Position numbers and translations under genes: made by a program. Shown here in pieces: positions 40,441-52,969 of a stretch of DNA of 64,000 nucleotides. The notes beneath the pieces are model-generated. The model was not told the origin of the DNA, searched no databases, and saw only the letters and a program-made list of their open reading frames with translations. Numbering within the stretch: position 1 is the first letter of the stretch; each line of letters starts with the position of its first letter. The stretch covers positions 8,337,033-8,401,032 of the forward strand of contig NC_135717.1 in NCBI RefSeq assembly GCF_964656455.1, given 5' to 3'. This DNA comes from Halichoerus grypus. Taxonomy: Eukaryota; Chordata; Mammalia; Carnivora; Phocidae.

Positions 40441-42379
40441 TTAATGTAAGAAAGAAAGGGAGGGAATGATAACTGGCACTTCCTTTGCACGATTGCTCTG
40501 GGGGTTAGAGGTTAAAATGCCCGAGTACGAAGTAGGTACTTAGATAAATCTGTAGTTGCCGAAGAAGTGCATATTTGGTGGGAGAGTTATATAAAGTCCT
40601 GCACTGGGGAAATACCAGTATGGTGGGCATGGGAGAAGTGTAGGCGAGTTCTAACCGACAATTCAGGGTGAGTTAGAGCCTGATGTGGCTGCCCAGAAAA
40701 ATGAATGCAACCTCAGGCTGCGTTAATAGAAATAAGAGTTTCTAGAATGAAGGAAGTAGTATTCTGCACCAATCTGTAGCCATCAGTCCATGCCCAGGGA
40801 ATTATAATTTATTCTGGAAACCACACTATGAGGACAGCTGGGACCTCGAGTGCATTCAGGCTCCACCCCGTGGCCAGGACCAGGAAGGAACCCTCACAGA
40901 AAAGAAATCAGGAGGTTTGGGGACATTCCTGATCTCTGGGGAACAGAGAGAGAAGACAGAGGGGCTTGACACCAAGCACCAGAGGAATAATTTCAGGAAT
41001 TTGGGATGTGACAAGGTTACAAAGGGGAAAGCCTCGGGTGGGAACATCATGGATTCTGTCCCATAGCTCTCCAGGGCTGGCCCGGGGAAGGGGTCAGGCT
41101 TTTTCATGGCCATGGCCACACTTGGAGGCTGGAGGCTGGTGAGAGGGACCTTACTCCTGATGTAGAGAAGCCCTCTCTCAGTCCTGGCTCTCCAGAGGTG
41201 CCCAGAGCTGTGAAGGCAGATGCAGGCCAGCCCTCGCTGTGGGTGTGAGGTCAGGGATCAGACACAGAGGGAACAGGAGAGATTGCACTTGACTCCGTGT
41301 GTTAACAAAGAGAAACATGCCCAGGGTGGCCATGAGGAAGACAGTGTTGCAGGCAGGCGCAGAAGGACATGGTGAGCCCTGGGGATTCTGGGCCATTCCG
41401 TAAAGCCAAAACAAGGAGGTGCAGGGTGGGAGAGTAGGCCCACAGGAGGGGATCTAGATCCAGGTTTGGGGGAGGACTTTGAACGTCAGGCCTCTGCGTG
41501 GAAGACCTCTTTCTGAGAACGGTGGAGAACCCTGGGCAGGAGTGAGATGTCGGACTTGGTGTTCTAGAAGGATCCCCCTGGCGGGACATCAGAGAACGGA
41601 TGGGAGTGGAACGACTGGAAGCATCAGTGTCAGGGCAAGGCAGACTCGGGCCCGCAACAAGGCAGTCCCAAGCAGAGAGGAGGCGGCAGGGCGGGAGGAG
41701 GGGGACGAAGGAGCCGCACGCTGGTGCAAGCACAGCCAGACATCTGGTTCAGCCGCCTTTCCCATCAAGGGAAATCCCCAAGAGGAGCAGTTTACTAGTT
41801 CATTGGCATATAACATTATTTTTGCACTAGGTTTATAGTCACAATGTTCTACTGAGACCTGAAGCTGTTTTCTTGCTGCCGCACTCGTGTTTCTGTTGCG
41901 GCAAAGTGGAGGGGTGGTCAGCAGCCGACAGCCTGGGGTCTCATTTACACCTGTTCGTTAGACTTCAAGGCACTTGCCTTCATACGCGCTGCCTTGATTG
42001 GTGGCCGTGATGGTTCAGAACGTTGAAGACTGCGTGATAAATAAGAAGCCACAACTTTGCGCTTTGCGACCATAGAAAGCCGTCTGGGGACTTCGGCCAT
42101 TCTGGCACTTGGCCAGCTGTACCCTCACCCGTGTGCCTTTCTGAGCAGTTCTGATGTGAGCTGCTGGAGGCACAGAGTCCCAGCCGGCAGCAGGAGGTGG
42201 TCCTTCTTTGTGAGTGGTCCTCCTTCTGCTAACCTGCTGATTCTTATGGAGGAGACTGCACTAACGGGAGGACCATCAGCTTGAAGCACAGCTTCACCTC
42301 CCCGAGGAAAAGAGCCAAGTGTACAGAAAAATGCAGAGCCACAGGAACTCCCAGCAAGGCATGGCACTTTCTTGAACCA

Positions 42380-42540
42380 AGGTTTCTGGGTTCCAGTGGG
42401 GAACAATTGGGTTTGCATCCCGGATCTCCTATTTCCAAGCCATGTGGCCTTGAACGAACCCCCAGGTTCCTGGTGTGTTTCCCCGTCTACAGAATGAGGG
42501 TAGTAATTCACACGTCTGAGAGAACACTGCTGAAAAAAAC
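42380..42540 (+). repeat. MIR SINE fragment
   Basis: Gggtttgcatcccggatctc, ccatgtggccttgaacgaac and tttccccgtctacagaatga follow MIR in sense orientation. It abuts the ERV LTR-like part. Confidence 0.55.
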
Positions 42541-42555
42541 AAATCCACTGAATAA

Positions 42556-42908
42556 ATTTTGAAGACCTTGATCAGCTTTATTCAACGATTCCTGAATCGG
42601 GCAGCATCCCATCCAGCAGACAGAAAGGAGCTCCGAGGAGAATAGAAGCCTTCTATAGGCAGAAAAGGGAAGGACAAGGAAAGAGCCGATTGTTTCAGGC
42701 GGGGTCCCCTTCCTATGGGAGCCGGGAGGGGTCTGTTGGACAGATGACCTCACTAGCGTTGACCAGGAAATTCCAGATTGACGGGCTAAAGGTCCCCTTC
42801 CCGGGAGAGGCTGACACTGCAATTAGGTTAGGTCTTCCATCTTGGTTTGCTGACATGGGGTTTGGCACAAGTGACTCTATTTGGGCCTGTTGTCTCTCTT
42901 TTAACAAT
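42556..42908 (-). mobile_element. LTR-like part of an antisense endogenous retrovirus (approximate edges)
   Basis: Directly downstream, in minus orientation, of a retroviral env end. Read on the minus strand it has a purine-rich stretch (aaaagagagacaac), a TATA-like tgcctatagaaggc, and near its end a poly-A signal in gttgaataaagctgatcaag. That is the order of an LTR promoter and poly-A site. The U5 side looks cut short. No second LTR was identified. Confidence 0.5.
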
Positions 42909-43072
42909 TCTGCCCTTTTGATCAGACTCTTAGCCTAACGGGGAGATTCTCATGATCAGAATTTAAGGCGTTAGTGCCGTTCTCAGCCACCACTCTGTAG
43001 TCTCACAGCTTTCACTGATCTTCTGTGTGATATTCCCAGGCCGTGATGTTTTCTGTGGAATTCCTGTGGTGG

Positions 43073-44073
43073 TCACGGGATCACGACTTCAGGCTCATCG
43101 TTTCTTAGTGGGTCATTCTTTTCATTGCTTTTCTGACGTTCCAGGCTTGAGATCATTCGCTTGATGGTTAGTGGATTCAAACATGCATTTAAAGCTTTTG
43201 AGAGAATACAGCACACCAGGGAGGTTACTATGATTATTATAAGCAGGATAATTCCCAGTGTCTGGAATGTACTTTGGAGCCATGGTCCCCAAGACCCAAA
43301 CGATTCAAAATCAAATAAGTCAAAGAGCGATCCTGTTGAAAGAGTCCCCTTTCTAAGCCCAGTGGCTTGCTCAGTGGTTTTATGTAAACGAGTTCCTACT
43401 TTTTCAGAAGTGTTAATCCAGGTGCAGCAAGTGGTGTTGATCACAGCACAGACCGCTTCTTGTTCAGCCAAAAGATGATCAAGGCCTGTTATCAAGAACA
43501 ACCTTGGCCAGAGAGTCTAAGGGCCTTTATTGAGCAGCTATTGCTTTGGCAATATACTCCCCAGTACTTTCAAGAGTTAAGGAGAGGTTCCGGGTCATAA
43601 CCTCATTGGCATTTACTGCTAACCAGGGAAGTAGGGCCTGGGCAAAGGAAGCAAATCCTGAATCACCAGTGCCTCCCAGTAGGTCCTTTCTAACTCGAAA
43701 TTCAGAGGCTGACCAGTGAGCTGTCTCAGTCTGTGGACAGTTAGGGGCACGTTAGATAAACCAAGAGGCATTGCCCAGTTATGCGTCAGCCAGCCAGGTA
43801 TGCACAGGCCCAGGGAGAATGATAACTGCCCCAGGCAAAGATCAACCTATCGGGGCACAAAGCATTCCCACTAAGGTGATGCTGTTAATGGACAGGTAGG
43901 AGTCCTTTATGACAAATCCAGCAGTCTGAAAGGCAAAGGTTACCCCTGCTCCTAGCAGTGGCCTGGGAGATACGGGTGATGGTGTTCTCTTTCCAGGCTA
44001 ACCCCAGAGTCAAGGAACAAAAGGGAAGAAAGGGTGTCCTGTTCAGTTCAAGTATGAGGTCTCCATCCAGCAT
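43073..44073 (-). pseudogene. Endogenous retrovirus env remnant (gamma-type), broken
   Basis: On the minus strand, 43501-43073 is open for 142 codons and ends in a stop. It carries the CX6CC motif CAVINTTCC (43424-43450), a Trp-rich juxtamembrane part, a hydrophobic span at about residues 82-100 followed by CC, and a tail rich in charged residues. This is the C-terminal part of a retroviral transmembrane subunit. Further upstream on the same strand, 44073-43885 holds SDCWICHK (CWIC at 43912-43923), the CXXC motif of the surface subunit in gamma-type envelopes. The stretch between the two open parts is interrupted, and their spacing is shorter than I would expect in an intact gene, so deletion and frameshift are inferred. 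No N-terminal signal region was recognised. It sits antisense in a CUX1 intron. Not a functional envelope gene as it stands. Confidence 0.8.
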
Positions 44074-45870
44074 CTTGGGGAGAAGCAGCCCACGTCGGTG
44101 TCATCTGCTTCTCTTCCTAGTCATTCCATGCAGAGGGTCTCCAGCATTCGAACAAGACCAGCTGTCGAGTGGAGCCTTCTTTAGCTGTGAGATGTGTACT
44201 CAAGCTTCAGGTCCCTGAAGTCTGGCTGCCATCTGGGCACTGAGGAGGATCTGGTCTCGTCCCTTCCAAGGAGATTCAAGGGCAGTCTTTGTTACTCATG
44301 AATCCAAATCAGAAGAGTGGGAGGAAATTGGAAATGTTAGTTTTGAGAGTCATGGCCAGATATTTGAGGAAACTAGAAGAATCCAGGATCCAGTCCAGTT
44401 TATAGGTCTTTTTTTATCAAAAAAAACTCAAAGACAATTAGGATTAGTATCTGCTATCTACAAAGGTGCAAACATAAGTCTTCTCTCTGCAATCACCCCT
44501 ATTCTTTTTTTTACTACAGATAATCACAGTGAAAGTAATTTTACATTCAACTTGGCCTGATTATTTACGTTAAGTGCAGCAAGAATAGTGACTGACCACG
44601 TAAGCTCCTCCATGCTTTCAAAGCTGGAACCTTGTAAGCAAAGAACCAGGTTGATTTTTTTAAGGGGCTTTATTTATTGGCCTCATAAAGTCAAATTTAG
44701 TTCCTTAAAGCTGTCTGGTCATATCTGAGTCTGTGCACATCTCTCAAATATGACAAGCAGGTCAAACCCTTGGTAATATAGCCAATACTTCCAATGGTGT
44801 CCTGTCACAAGGAGAACACATTCTCGTTGAACTTACCCAAAAACAAACTAGATTGCTGTGAAAAGAATAAAGTTTCTGAGTTCCGGAGGGATCAGGTTGA
44901 GAAAAGTTTCCTTAAATCTGGAAAAAATGAAACATCAGTGTTTCAAACAAGAAGTCATAAAAATTACAGTCATTCTTCTCAGTTCATTCATTTCCTTGTT
45001 ATTAATCCTTATTGTGCTTGAATCTAGTGGGTTTTGTTTTTCCCCGTATGTTCTGGAAATTCTTACCCAGTTCAGTTTCGTGATCTTGGTTGTCCAAAAT
45101 TTGGACTTGTCACAGTCCTTTCCATGAAACCCTGTGAAGATGAAGCACTTTTGTAGGAAAACTTGTGCAAAAACATCTGAGTAAAACAACAACTCTGTAA
45201 ATGACAAAGACTTCAAAATGTCCATTGTGAAAGATCTGCTGAGAGTTCATTTGATAAGGAATTGTAGTCATTTCAGTGATGTATGACATTTTAAGATAAT
45301 AACTGGAATCATGACATAATACCAGGATAAATCAGATTTCTAGGAATCTCACACAATTTCTGAAACACTTATATACCTATACAAATACAACATAAAGAAG
45401 ACTCAGTACAAAGCTTCCCGTGTGATTTAACAAATCAAATAAGCCGAGTTAGTTTTAACATCTCCCTTTTTATAAGGCAAGAGAATAAATCCTAAGACCC
45501 CTCTGGAAAAATCTCAAAGTTAGTTCCAAGTCAAAAAGACTTCATTTAGCATTTGATTCACAGAAGTTTGTCAAAAAAAAAAAAAAAAAAAGGATTTTAG
45601 AACACTTGGTCAAGTAGGATCATAGGTCACTGTGACACAAAACTTACTCCTCTATTTAACCATAGTGACAACTGAAGACCTTGAAGGCAAATGTGGAAAG
45701 TTAAATAGTTGTTTTAAAAAAAAACAAAACAAATCCTTAGCTCATTTAGTAGAGAAGACAGCTTTCTTAAGGAATCAAAGACCTGATAAAGACCCAGGAA
45801 ATTATTTTGACAAGACACAAAATCTTCGTTTTCTAGGCAGGTTCTTTAAAAGGTAAAGAAGAACCTTTTA

Positions 45871-46071
45871 GGGGCACCTGGATGGCTCAATCAGTTGGGC
45901 GCCTTCGGCTCGGGTCATGATCCCAGAGTGCTGGGATCGAGCCCCGCATCGGGCTCCCTGCTCCGCGGGAAGCCTGCTTCTCCCTCTCCCACTCCCCCTG
46001 CTTGTGTTCCCTCTCTTGCTGTGTCTCTTTCTGTCAAATAAATAAATAAAATCTTAAAAAAAAAACAAAAA
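45871..46071 (+). mobile_element. Full-length CAN-SINE with target duplication
   Basis: Head ggggcacctggatggctcaa, body ccgcatcgggctccctgctc, CT-rich region, (AAAT)n and A tail. The 12-bp aagaacctttta flanks it at 45859-45870 and 46072-46083. It is young, of arctoid form. Confidence 0.95.
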
Positions 46072-46143
46072 AAGAACCTTTTACAGTCTCTTATCAAGAG
46101 AAAACAGTAGTTCAAGAAAACTGTTCTTTTAAAAGAGAAAACC

Positions 46144-46261
46144 AGCGCGCCTGTCTGGCTTAGTCCGTAGAGCACGTGACTCTTGATCTCAGCTCTGTGA
46201 GTCCGAGCCCCATGTTGGGTATAGAGATTACTTAAAAATAATAAAATCTATTTTAAAAAAA
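46144..46261 (+). mobile_element. Short CAN-SINE
   Basis: Gcgcctgtctggcttagtcc head, gtgagtccgagccccatgtt middle, tatagagattacttaaaaat tail. Similar to the copy at 31579. Flanks aaaagagaaaacc and aaaagagagaaaacc are a near-identical target duplication. Confidence 0.88.
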
Positions 46262-46495
46262 TAAAAGAGAGAAAACCGAACTCTGTGTACCAAATCACTT
46301 TTGATGTTAAAACCCACTTAACTGTATTACATTTATTCTAATCTTAGCTAGCTTAACCACAGATGAAAATTTCTTTCCAAAGATTTCTTTTCCACAAATC
46401 TACAACTTTTCTTTTCTGCATTCAGATTTTGCCCTGTGTTTTTCCTTTCACCCATTCTGAAGTAAACAGCCTCACTTTAAGACAAAATCATTTTC

Positions 46496-46685
46496 GGGTG
46501 CCTGGGTCGCTCAGTCGTTAAGCGTCTGCCTTCGGCTCAGGTCATGATCCCAGGGTCCCGGGATCGAGCCCCACATCAGGCTCCCTGCTCTGCGGGAAGC
46601 CTGCTTCTCCTTCTCCCACTCCCCCTGCTTGTGTTCCCTCTCTCACTGTGTCTCTCTGTCAAATAAATAAATAAAATCTTTAAAA
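46496..46685 (+). mobile_element. Full-length CAN-SINE with target duplication
   Basis: Head gggtgcctgggtcgctcagt, body and CT-rich tail as in the copy at 45871. The direct repeat aaaatcattttc lies at 46484-46495 and 46686-46697. Young insertion. Confidence 0.95.
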
Positions 46686-47358
46686 AAAATCATTTTCTTT
46701 TCCTTCAACACAAATGCCTCTCTGTTCTTCATACATCCTTTGAAAACACAGATCTTACTTTCCTTGCATACAGAGATGTTTCCTTTATTATTTCTAGTAG
46801 TTTAATTACCCATATTAGAATTTTTAGCCCTGAGGAGCCTTGAATTTCTAGTGGAAACGAAGAAGTAAGTAATCATGAACTTTTACATCAGCGTTCTGTG
46901 GCTTGACAAATGTATAAATACGTGGTATAATTTCTAGTAACGTGGTTTCTCATAGTTTTTCAGTGTGGCACAAAATGTTTCTTACTGGTAGACCCAAATC
47001 TCTTTGGTTCCTCTGTAAAAGGATGCCCAAAGTGGATAAACCTGTGTTCAGTGATTAATTAGCCTTTTGCGATGAATCTTGCAATGAAACTGTTTTGGAA
47101 TTTTGAAGCATCTTGGAGACTTCTGCCTGCCAGTTAATAGGTACCCCATTCGGTTTGTTTGATTTGGGAGTCCTTGCTTTCAAGTGCACTGCTTAAATGA
47201 TCTTCTCTAACTGGAACATTCCTCATAATGGCCATTGTAATTCTAGGTTGTTTTAATAAGATTTTGCCACATTTGTAGATATTTAAAGGTTCTGAGACTG
47301 TAGTTCTTCGACATAAAATAAGCAGGTGTATCAGTAGGTGATGTGCTCAACTCTTTGG

Positions 47359-47382
47359 GATGATGATGATGATGATGATGAT
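47359..47382. repeat. (GAT)n microsatellite
   Basis: Eight tandem GAT/ATG units, uninterrupted. Confidence 0.9.
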
Positions 47383-47949
47383 TACTGTTTGAGCTAAGCC
47401 TTTGGGTCTTTGGGAGCCAAACTAATATGTAAAAGGGATAGGCTGCTGGGTTGGGAGTGGTGTGATGTTTTACAGTGTGCCTGATTGCATGGAAATTTTC
47501 TTGAGGTTGGCAGGTGACCCTAATATCGCTCTAACCTAACCTAACTCACCCTAACACAGGGGTCTTAGAGTTACGTGGGTCTAAACAGGGACTTGGGTCA
47601 CCAGCACAGGGCCAGCTTGGGACACAGGACAATAAGTGTCTCATCTCTGGCCTGTAATAGGCCTTCCTGACCTCTCTTCTGCAGAATCACTGAAGCAGGG
47701 TCACCTCTGGGGTTCTGGCTGTTCTCTGGAGTCCTGTGTGGGTATTGCTTTGGACCAGAAGTTGGCTGTGTGCTTTCCAAAGCAATGGAGTCCATCCCTT
47801 TGGGAGACTCATTTGTTGGCCTTGCTAGCCTTCCCTCTCTTTTATCTTTCTAGAGTACAGGGCCTTGTGGAGAGCAGGCCGAGAGATCATCCCCAAGGAG
47901 GGCTCGCCTTCTTCTCAAAATTGTCCAAATGTGGTGTTATGTGTCCTTG

Positions 47950-48395
47950 AGTATGGTAGCCAGAAAAATGGTCCCCAGAGATGCTACCTCCTAAACCCAA
48001 CGACTTGTGAATACATTAGTGTACCTGGCATAGGGGGGCTAAGGCTGTTAACAGCTGACTTTGAGGTGGGGAGATGACCCAGGAGTGTGTGAGTGGACCC
48101 CATGTTACCACAGGGTCCTCAGATGCAGAAGAGCCCACATTAGAGCGATGTGCTGGCTTTAAAGATGGAGGAAGGGGCCATGTGCCAGGGAATGTGGGTG
48201 GCCTCCAGAAGCTGGAAATGGCAGGAAAACAGATTCTCCCCCAGAGCTTCAGAAAGGAACACAGCCCTGCCCGCAGTGTGATCTTAGCCCAGTGAGACCC
48301 ATTGCAGACTCTTGACTTCCAGAACTATAAGATAATAAATGTGTGTCATTAAAATCCACTAAATTTGTAGTAATTTGTTCCAGGAGCCTTAGCAA
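47950..48395 (+). mobile_element. MLT1-type LTR (ERVL-MaLR), solo
   Basis: The order ttgtgaatacattagtgtac, gatggaggaaggggccat, cctccagaagctggaaatgg, cagattctcccccagagctt, tgatcttagcccagtgagac and agaactataagataataaat, ending taatttgttccagg, is the MLT1 LTR in sense orientation. No interior is attached. Confidence 0.85.
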
Positions 48396-49369
48396 AGTAA
48401 CAGAAGGAGGGCTTGCCTGCTAACAGACTCGTGTTCTTAGCCAGGTCCCACCCCTGGGAAGCCATGGGTCTACCTGGAGGCTCAGCCCATTGCCAGCTCA
48501 TGTGGCTGCTTTGTCCCTGGAGGGACTTGCTCATCACTGGTGGCCCCACGCCTGGGTTTTCATGGCCACACATACAGAAGGGGACAAGACACAAAGACCA
48601 GGGCCAAGTTGGGCAGGAGACTGGATCAGACACCCACCACCACCATCACCACCATTTAAAACCAAGGACCCCAAACTGGGAAAAGCCTGGATTCCATCAT
48701 GTCTCAACCCTGGTTCTGGGGGGGAGTGAAAACATGCCTCCCTGAAGAATGCCTAACCACAGCCACCTCTCCCTGCGTCTTACGCCAGGCTGTGACTGGC
48801 CTCACCAGCCTTCCCCCTGGGCCTTCACCCACCCCACCTGAGGCTCTTGCCTTTGCCCACTATCTGCCCCACCCCGCCGTGCCTCCTCCATATTTTATGA
48901 ATCAAATTTTTCAGACTTCAAGGTCTAGAAATAGCTGTCGGCATCCTATATCGGCTTTCTAATGTGTCCTCCTTCGGGGGCTGAGTTGAGGGAAGGCATC
49001 CCTTACTGCCCTTCCTGGGGCCCTTCAGGAGCCCTTGAGGAGTTGGGTGGGGAGGCCAGGAGGTCCCCATGGGCCTCCCTTTAGGATGAGGAGACACCCC
49101 GGACCCACCGTTCTGGCTGCCCTTCCCGAGATACAAAGCTGTGCTTTGGGCCAGCCAGTGTCACATACGTGGGGACTCATCCCTGCTTTGCGGTGGCTTG
49201 ACTGGCAGAAGACTTCTTAAATCAAAGTGCTGCCAGCTGCTTCCTGCCCTCCGGCTGACTGCTGAAGCCCAGCTACAGTCTCCAGTCACCTTGCCCTAAG
49301 ACGTCTTCCATCTTCAGATGCGGAAGGAGTAATGACCACCTGAGGCAGCACCTGCCGGGGGCCTTAATA

Positions 49370-49460
49370 ATAGAAATAATAGTTGATGATTGGACACCTG
49401 TCCCCGCGTGGTGGGCGCTCTCAGGCCCTGGGCTCCTGTTACCTCCTTGGTCCTCCGTAG
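49370..49460 (-). repeat. MIR-like fragment, antisense (tentative)
   Basis: Aataatagaaataatagttg, then a diverged gcgctctcaggccctgggct and gttacctccttggtcctc. It resembles the 3' half of MIR in reverse. Confidence 0.4.
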
Positions 49461-49912
49461 GCCCGTAAGGGCTCACGCGGCCACTGGGCTGCGTCTGTGC
49501 GTGTAGTCAGGTCTACCACCAGAGGCAGGCAGTGTCCCCACTCGTCGTGTGCCCTCCGGCTTCACTTTTCCCCCGTGCTGGTGGCACCCACTCTCGCTTC
49601 CCAGGAAAGTACAGAAAGTCAGCAACAGCCAGCAGAGGAAGCGTCTTGGGGGGGCAGCCCGGGCTTGGCAAGGGGTGGCCACTGGATCCCACACCCCCCT
49701 CTGCACCCGGAATAGTGCGGGGCTGACCCAGCACAGCGCCCCTTTTTCTTCCTGCCTCAGCTGCCGACGATGAGACTAAATCTACAGCCGTAGGAACTGG
49801 TTCCCCCCAGCTGCCTACTGGCGGCTGCTCCCGGTCCTTCAGCTGCTCTTGGGCCTGCTTTTATTTCTCCTCTGCTCTGAGCCTCTTTAGCTGCACAAAC
49901 GACCTCAACTCC

Positions 49913-49952
49913 TTTTGTTTTGTTTTGTTTTGTTTTGTTTTGTTTTGTTTTG
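49913..49952. repeat. (TTTTG)8 pentanucleotide repeat
   Basis: Eight clean TTTTG units in a row, followed by tgtttgatg. Confidence 0.95.
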
Positions 49953-50772
49953 TGTTTGATGTCCTCGGTGCATAAATCCTAAACGTATCGTACGAATCCT
50001 AAACAATCAAAAAGTTGCGCCGAAGTAACCAAGTCAAGCCAAATGTGGTAAAAAGGCCGTGACCCACCATGGGTAAGGCCACAGAGTGACTCTGTACGTG
50101 AACTTGGAAACCGAATGAAGTGCAGAAGCTCTGGAGAAATTACGCCAGGCGAGGAGAAAATCCTCAACAGCTAGATCGCGTCCGTGTTCCCTGAGCCACC
50201 CGCCTTTGGGGAGACCGTGCTGTGCGCCACACGGCTAAATGCCCGTAGTAGAGCCTCACCAGGCGGGGCTGCCCCGCCTCGTTGGCTGCTACTCAAACAG
50301 CTTCCCCACCAGGCTAAGAAATCTTTTTCCTAGTCCAAGAGACTAGAAATATGTCAAATACACCTCATTCCTGGCAGAGTTGTGGGGGTTTTATGCCCAA
50401 GGGCTTCGCCGACTAGAAAGAGAAGAGTAAACTTTTCAGTAATAATGACAAGATTATCAGAAAAATTTGGAGTGGCACATCCAGGATTCTGCCACTGAGG
50501 AGGGGATTTCGTGAGCACAGACAGGCCTGGCCAGGCGCCGTGCGAATTAGATGGAGCGAGCTTCCAAGCGCCCCTGGAGAAGCAGGGCGGGCGGCCACCA
50601 GCACCACCCTGGGCAGAAGTAACTGCTGTAGAAACACCCTAATTTGTCCTGCGGCAGAATCGCCGAAGGCTGCCAAACCCATTCCTCAGCCAGCTAGATT
50701 GATCTAGAAGTACCGGGCAGGCTTACTTCCTGTATCTCTTCTTCAGTCCTTTCTTAGCAATTAGCCGACACG

Positions 50773-50976
50773 GGGCGCCTGGGTGGCTCAGTTGTTAAGC
50801 GTCTGCCTTCGGCTCGGGTCCTGATCCCAGGGTCCTGGGATCGAGTCCCGCATCGGGCTCCCTGCTCCGTGGGGAGTCTGCTTCTCCCTCTCCCTCTGCC
50901 TCTTCCACTGACCCTGCTTGTGGTCACGCTCTCTCTCTGTCAAATAAATAAAAATCTTAAAAAGAAGAAGAAGAAG
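50773..50976 (+). mobile_element. Full-length CAN-SINE
   Basis: Head ggggcgcctgggtggctcag, body gatcccagggtcctgggatc, CTCCCTGCTCCGTGGGGAGT segment. The tail is an (AAG)n run instead of plain poly-A. No clear target duplication was seen. Confidence 0.93.
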
Positions 50977-52084
50977 ACACACGACATAGCCCTGCTCAGC
51001 CAGGCTCTCCTCGTTCATCTTTTCTCTCAGTGCAATGTGGGTCCAATGGAAAGAGTAGCGCACGACTTGCGGGCCGCGTGCCCAGTGCTACCATTTCCCA
51101 GCCGTCCTAGAGTTTCGTCCCCGTCATAACTGTAAAGGCAGGACGAGCCCAGTAATAAAACGCATGCGAATGAGTCCTGTGTGCAGGGCACTCCTGTGGA
51201 GGCTGATCCCTGTGAGGTCCCTGAGAAGGTGACTGTGTCCTTGTTCTGGGGGGGAAGGAAGAAGCTTGGTGGGCAGAGGTCGCTTGCCCCCGCTCTTCCG
51301 CCCGCTGCTTCCACCCTCTCAGGCGGTGGTCATCAGCATGTCCTGGTCTCACCGCCCGGGTGGGAAATCGTGCGTTACCATCCAATGGTATTGGTTTTCC
51401 CATCTGGGAATGACACGCAAATAGTGGAAGCTTGCCCCCTTTTCTTCTCGGCCCCCTTCCTGCAGTGGGCTCCGCGCCCCCTTACCCCCAGCGGGCCTGG
51501 CCGCGCTCCTGCCTCTGGCCCCCGGGTCGGCCTGGCCGGCTGGCTGCAAAACCCAGCATCGGCATCAGAAAACTTGGTCGGGTGAAGGGTTAAATATGTT
51601 GAAATAAGCCTGGCCGTCACAAAAGAGGCGGCATTTACACCCCGTACGTTTATGGAAATACTTGCTGAAGGAAAACAACCACAACATTGTGCACGTCTTT
51701 AGGAAGAGAATGGCCAAAGTGTCTTTAATTCACTGTTTACCCGTGAGAATTACTCCCAGGAGTAATCCTGCAATAAAATCTTCTTGGTCTATGAGAATAG
51801 AAAGAAATTGAATCAAAAGACTCTATTTCCACTTGTATTTATTCAGTCTGGGAAATTCAGTGGGCCGGAGCATTAGTATCAGCAGGGGATTCCTTGCTCC
51901 TAGCGTTAAATTACTGTCATAATCGCTCAATTATTTCTTCCTTGTACTGTTTAAAATAAAAATCCATCACATTCTATGTTTTTTTTCTAGCATTTATTAG
52001 GTTGAGTGTTTAGGAAAATCAATTATAGTCAGTCAGGCATGAATTGATGAATGTTCTTGTAATAATTGTCAGTTGTTAAACTGA

Positions 52085-52312
<228 letters not shown>

Positions 52313-52460
52313 TAAGTGGTCGGCGTGTCGCCCGCCGGACGTGGAGGCTGAGGCAGGGGATCTCCTCACGAAAGAGAGGGCCCACCCAGCTAGGCCCGTG
52401 GGGAGACGGCTGGCAGAGGGTGGGCATGTGAGGCGGGAGCCTTACCAAAATGACACCGGA

Positions 52461-52659
52461 GGGGCGCCTGGGTGGCTCAGTCATTAAGCGTCTGCCTTCG
52501 GCTCAGGTCATGATCCCAGGGTCCTGGGATCGAGCCCCGCATCGGGCTCCCTGCTCAGCGGGAAGCCTGCTTCTCCCTCTCCCACTCCCCCGCTTGTGTT
52601 CCTGCTCTCACTAACTCTCTCTGTCAAATAAATAAATAAAATCTTTAAAAAAAAAAAAA
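52461..52659 (+). mobile_element. Full-length CAN-SINE with perfect target duplication
   Basis: Head ggggcgcctgggtggctcag, body as in the other young copies, (AAAT)n and a 17-A tail. The 14-bp aaaatgacaccgga flanks it at 52447-52460 and 52660-52673, an exact match. It starts 235 bp after the end of exon E. Confidence 0.96.
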
Positions 52660-52969
52660 AAAATGACACCGGAAAATTGGAGGTTTGGTCTCCACCTCGA
52701 TATGTCCTTCCAACGTGAGAAAGCAGTTGGTGATGAGCGGGCAGGCCAAAGATGGAACAAAGCAATAACTGGCTCCAAGCCTAGATGGTAGCAGACTCAC
52801 TGCAAGTGCCAACATTCGGAAGGAGGCACACATCTTATGCCTTTGTATGCCTCTTGATTTTTCTTAAGATGAATAAAAATTGCTCTTAGACGGAACTTTC
52901 CCAGCTCAATCGAGGCAGCTTTGACCTGGAGATTCCAGGCTCCCGCCTTGAGCGCCGTGCAGTGACGCG

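Larger units (their letters stand above)
44074..46850 (-). mobile_element. Possible further interior of the same ERV (tentative)
   Basis: AT-rich sequence without a recognisable gene. It has the look of non-coding or decayed ERV interior, and three SINEs (45871, 46144, 46496) are inserted in it. Phrases such as ctttccaaagatttcttttc and gacaaaatcattttc resemble interiors of mammalian ERVs I have seen, but I could not find gag or pol motifs. The left boundary and the assignment are uncertain. Confidence 0.3.

Noticed and set aside
47530..47556. Interstitial telomere-like CTAACC run
   Set aside because: The units are mixed five- and six-mers and only about four copies long; too short and irregular to be a telomere relic.
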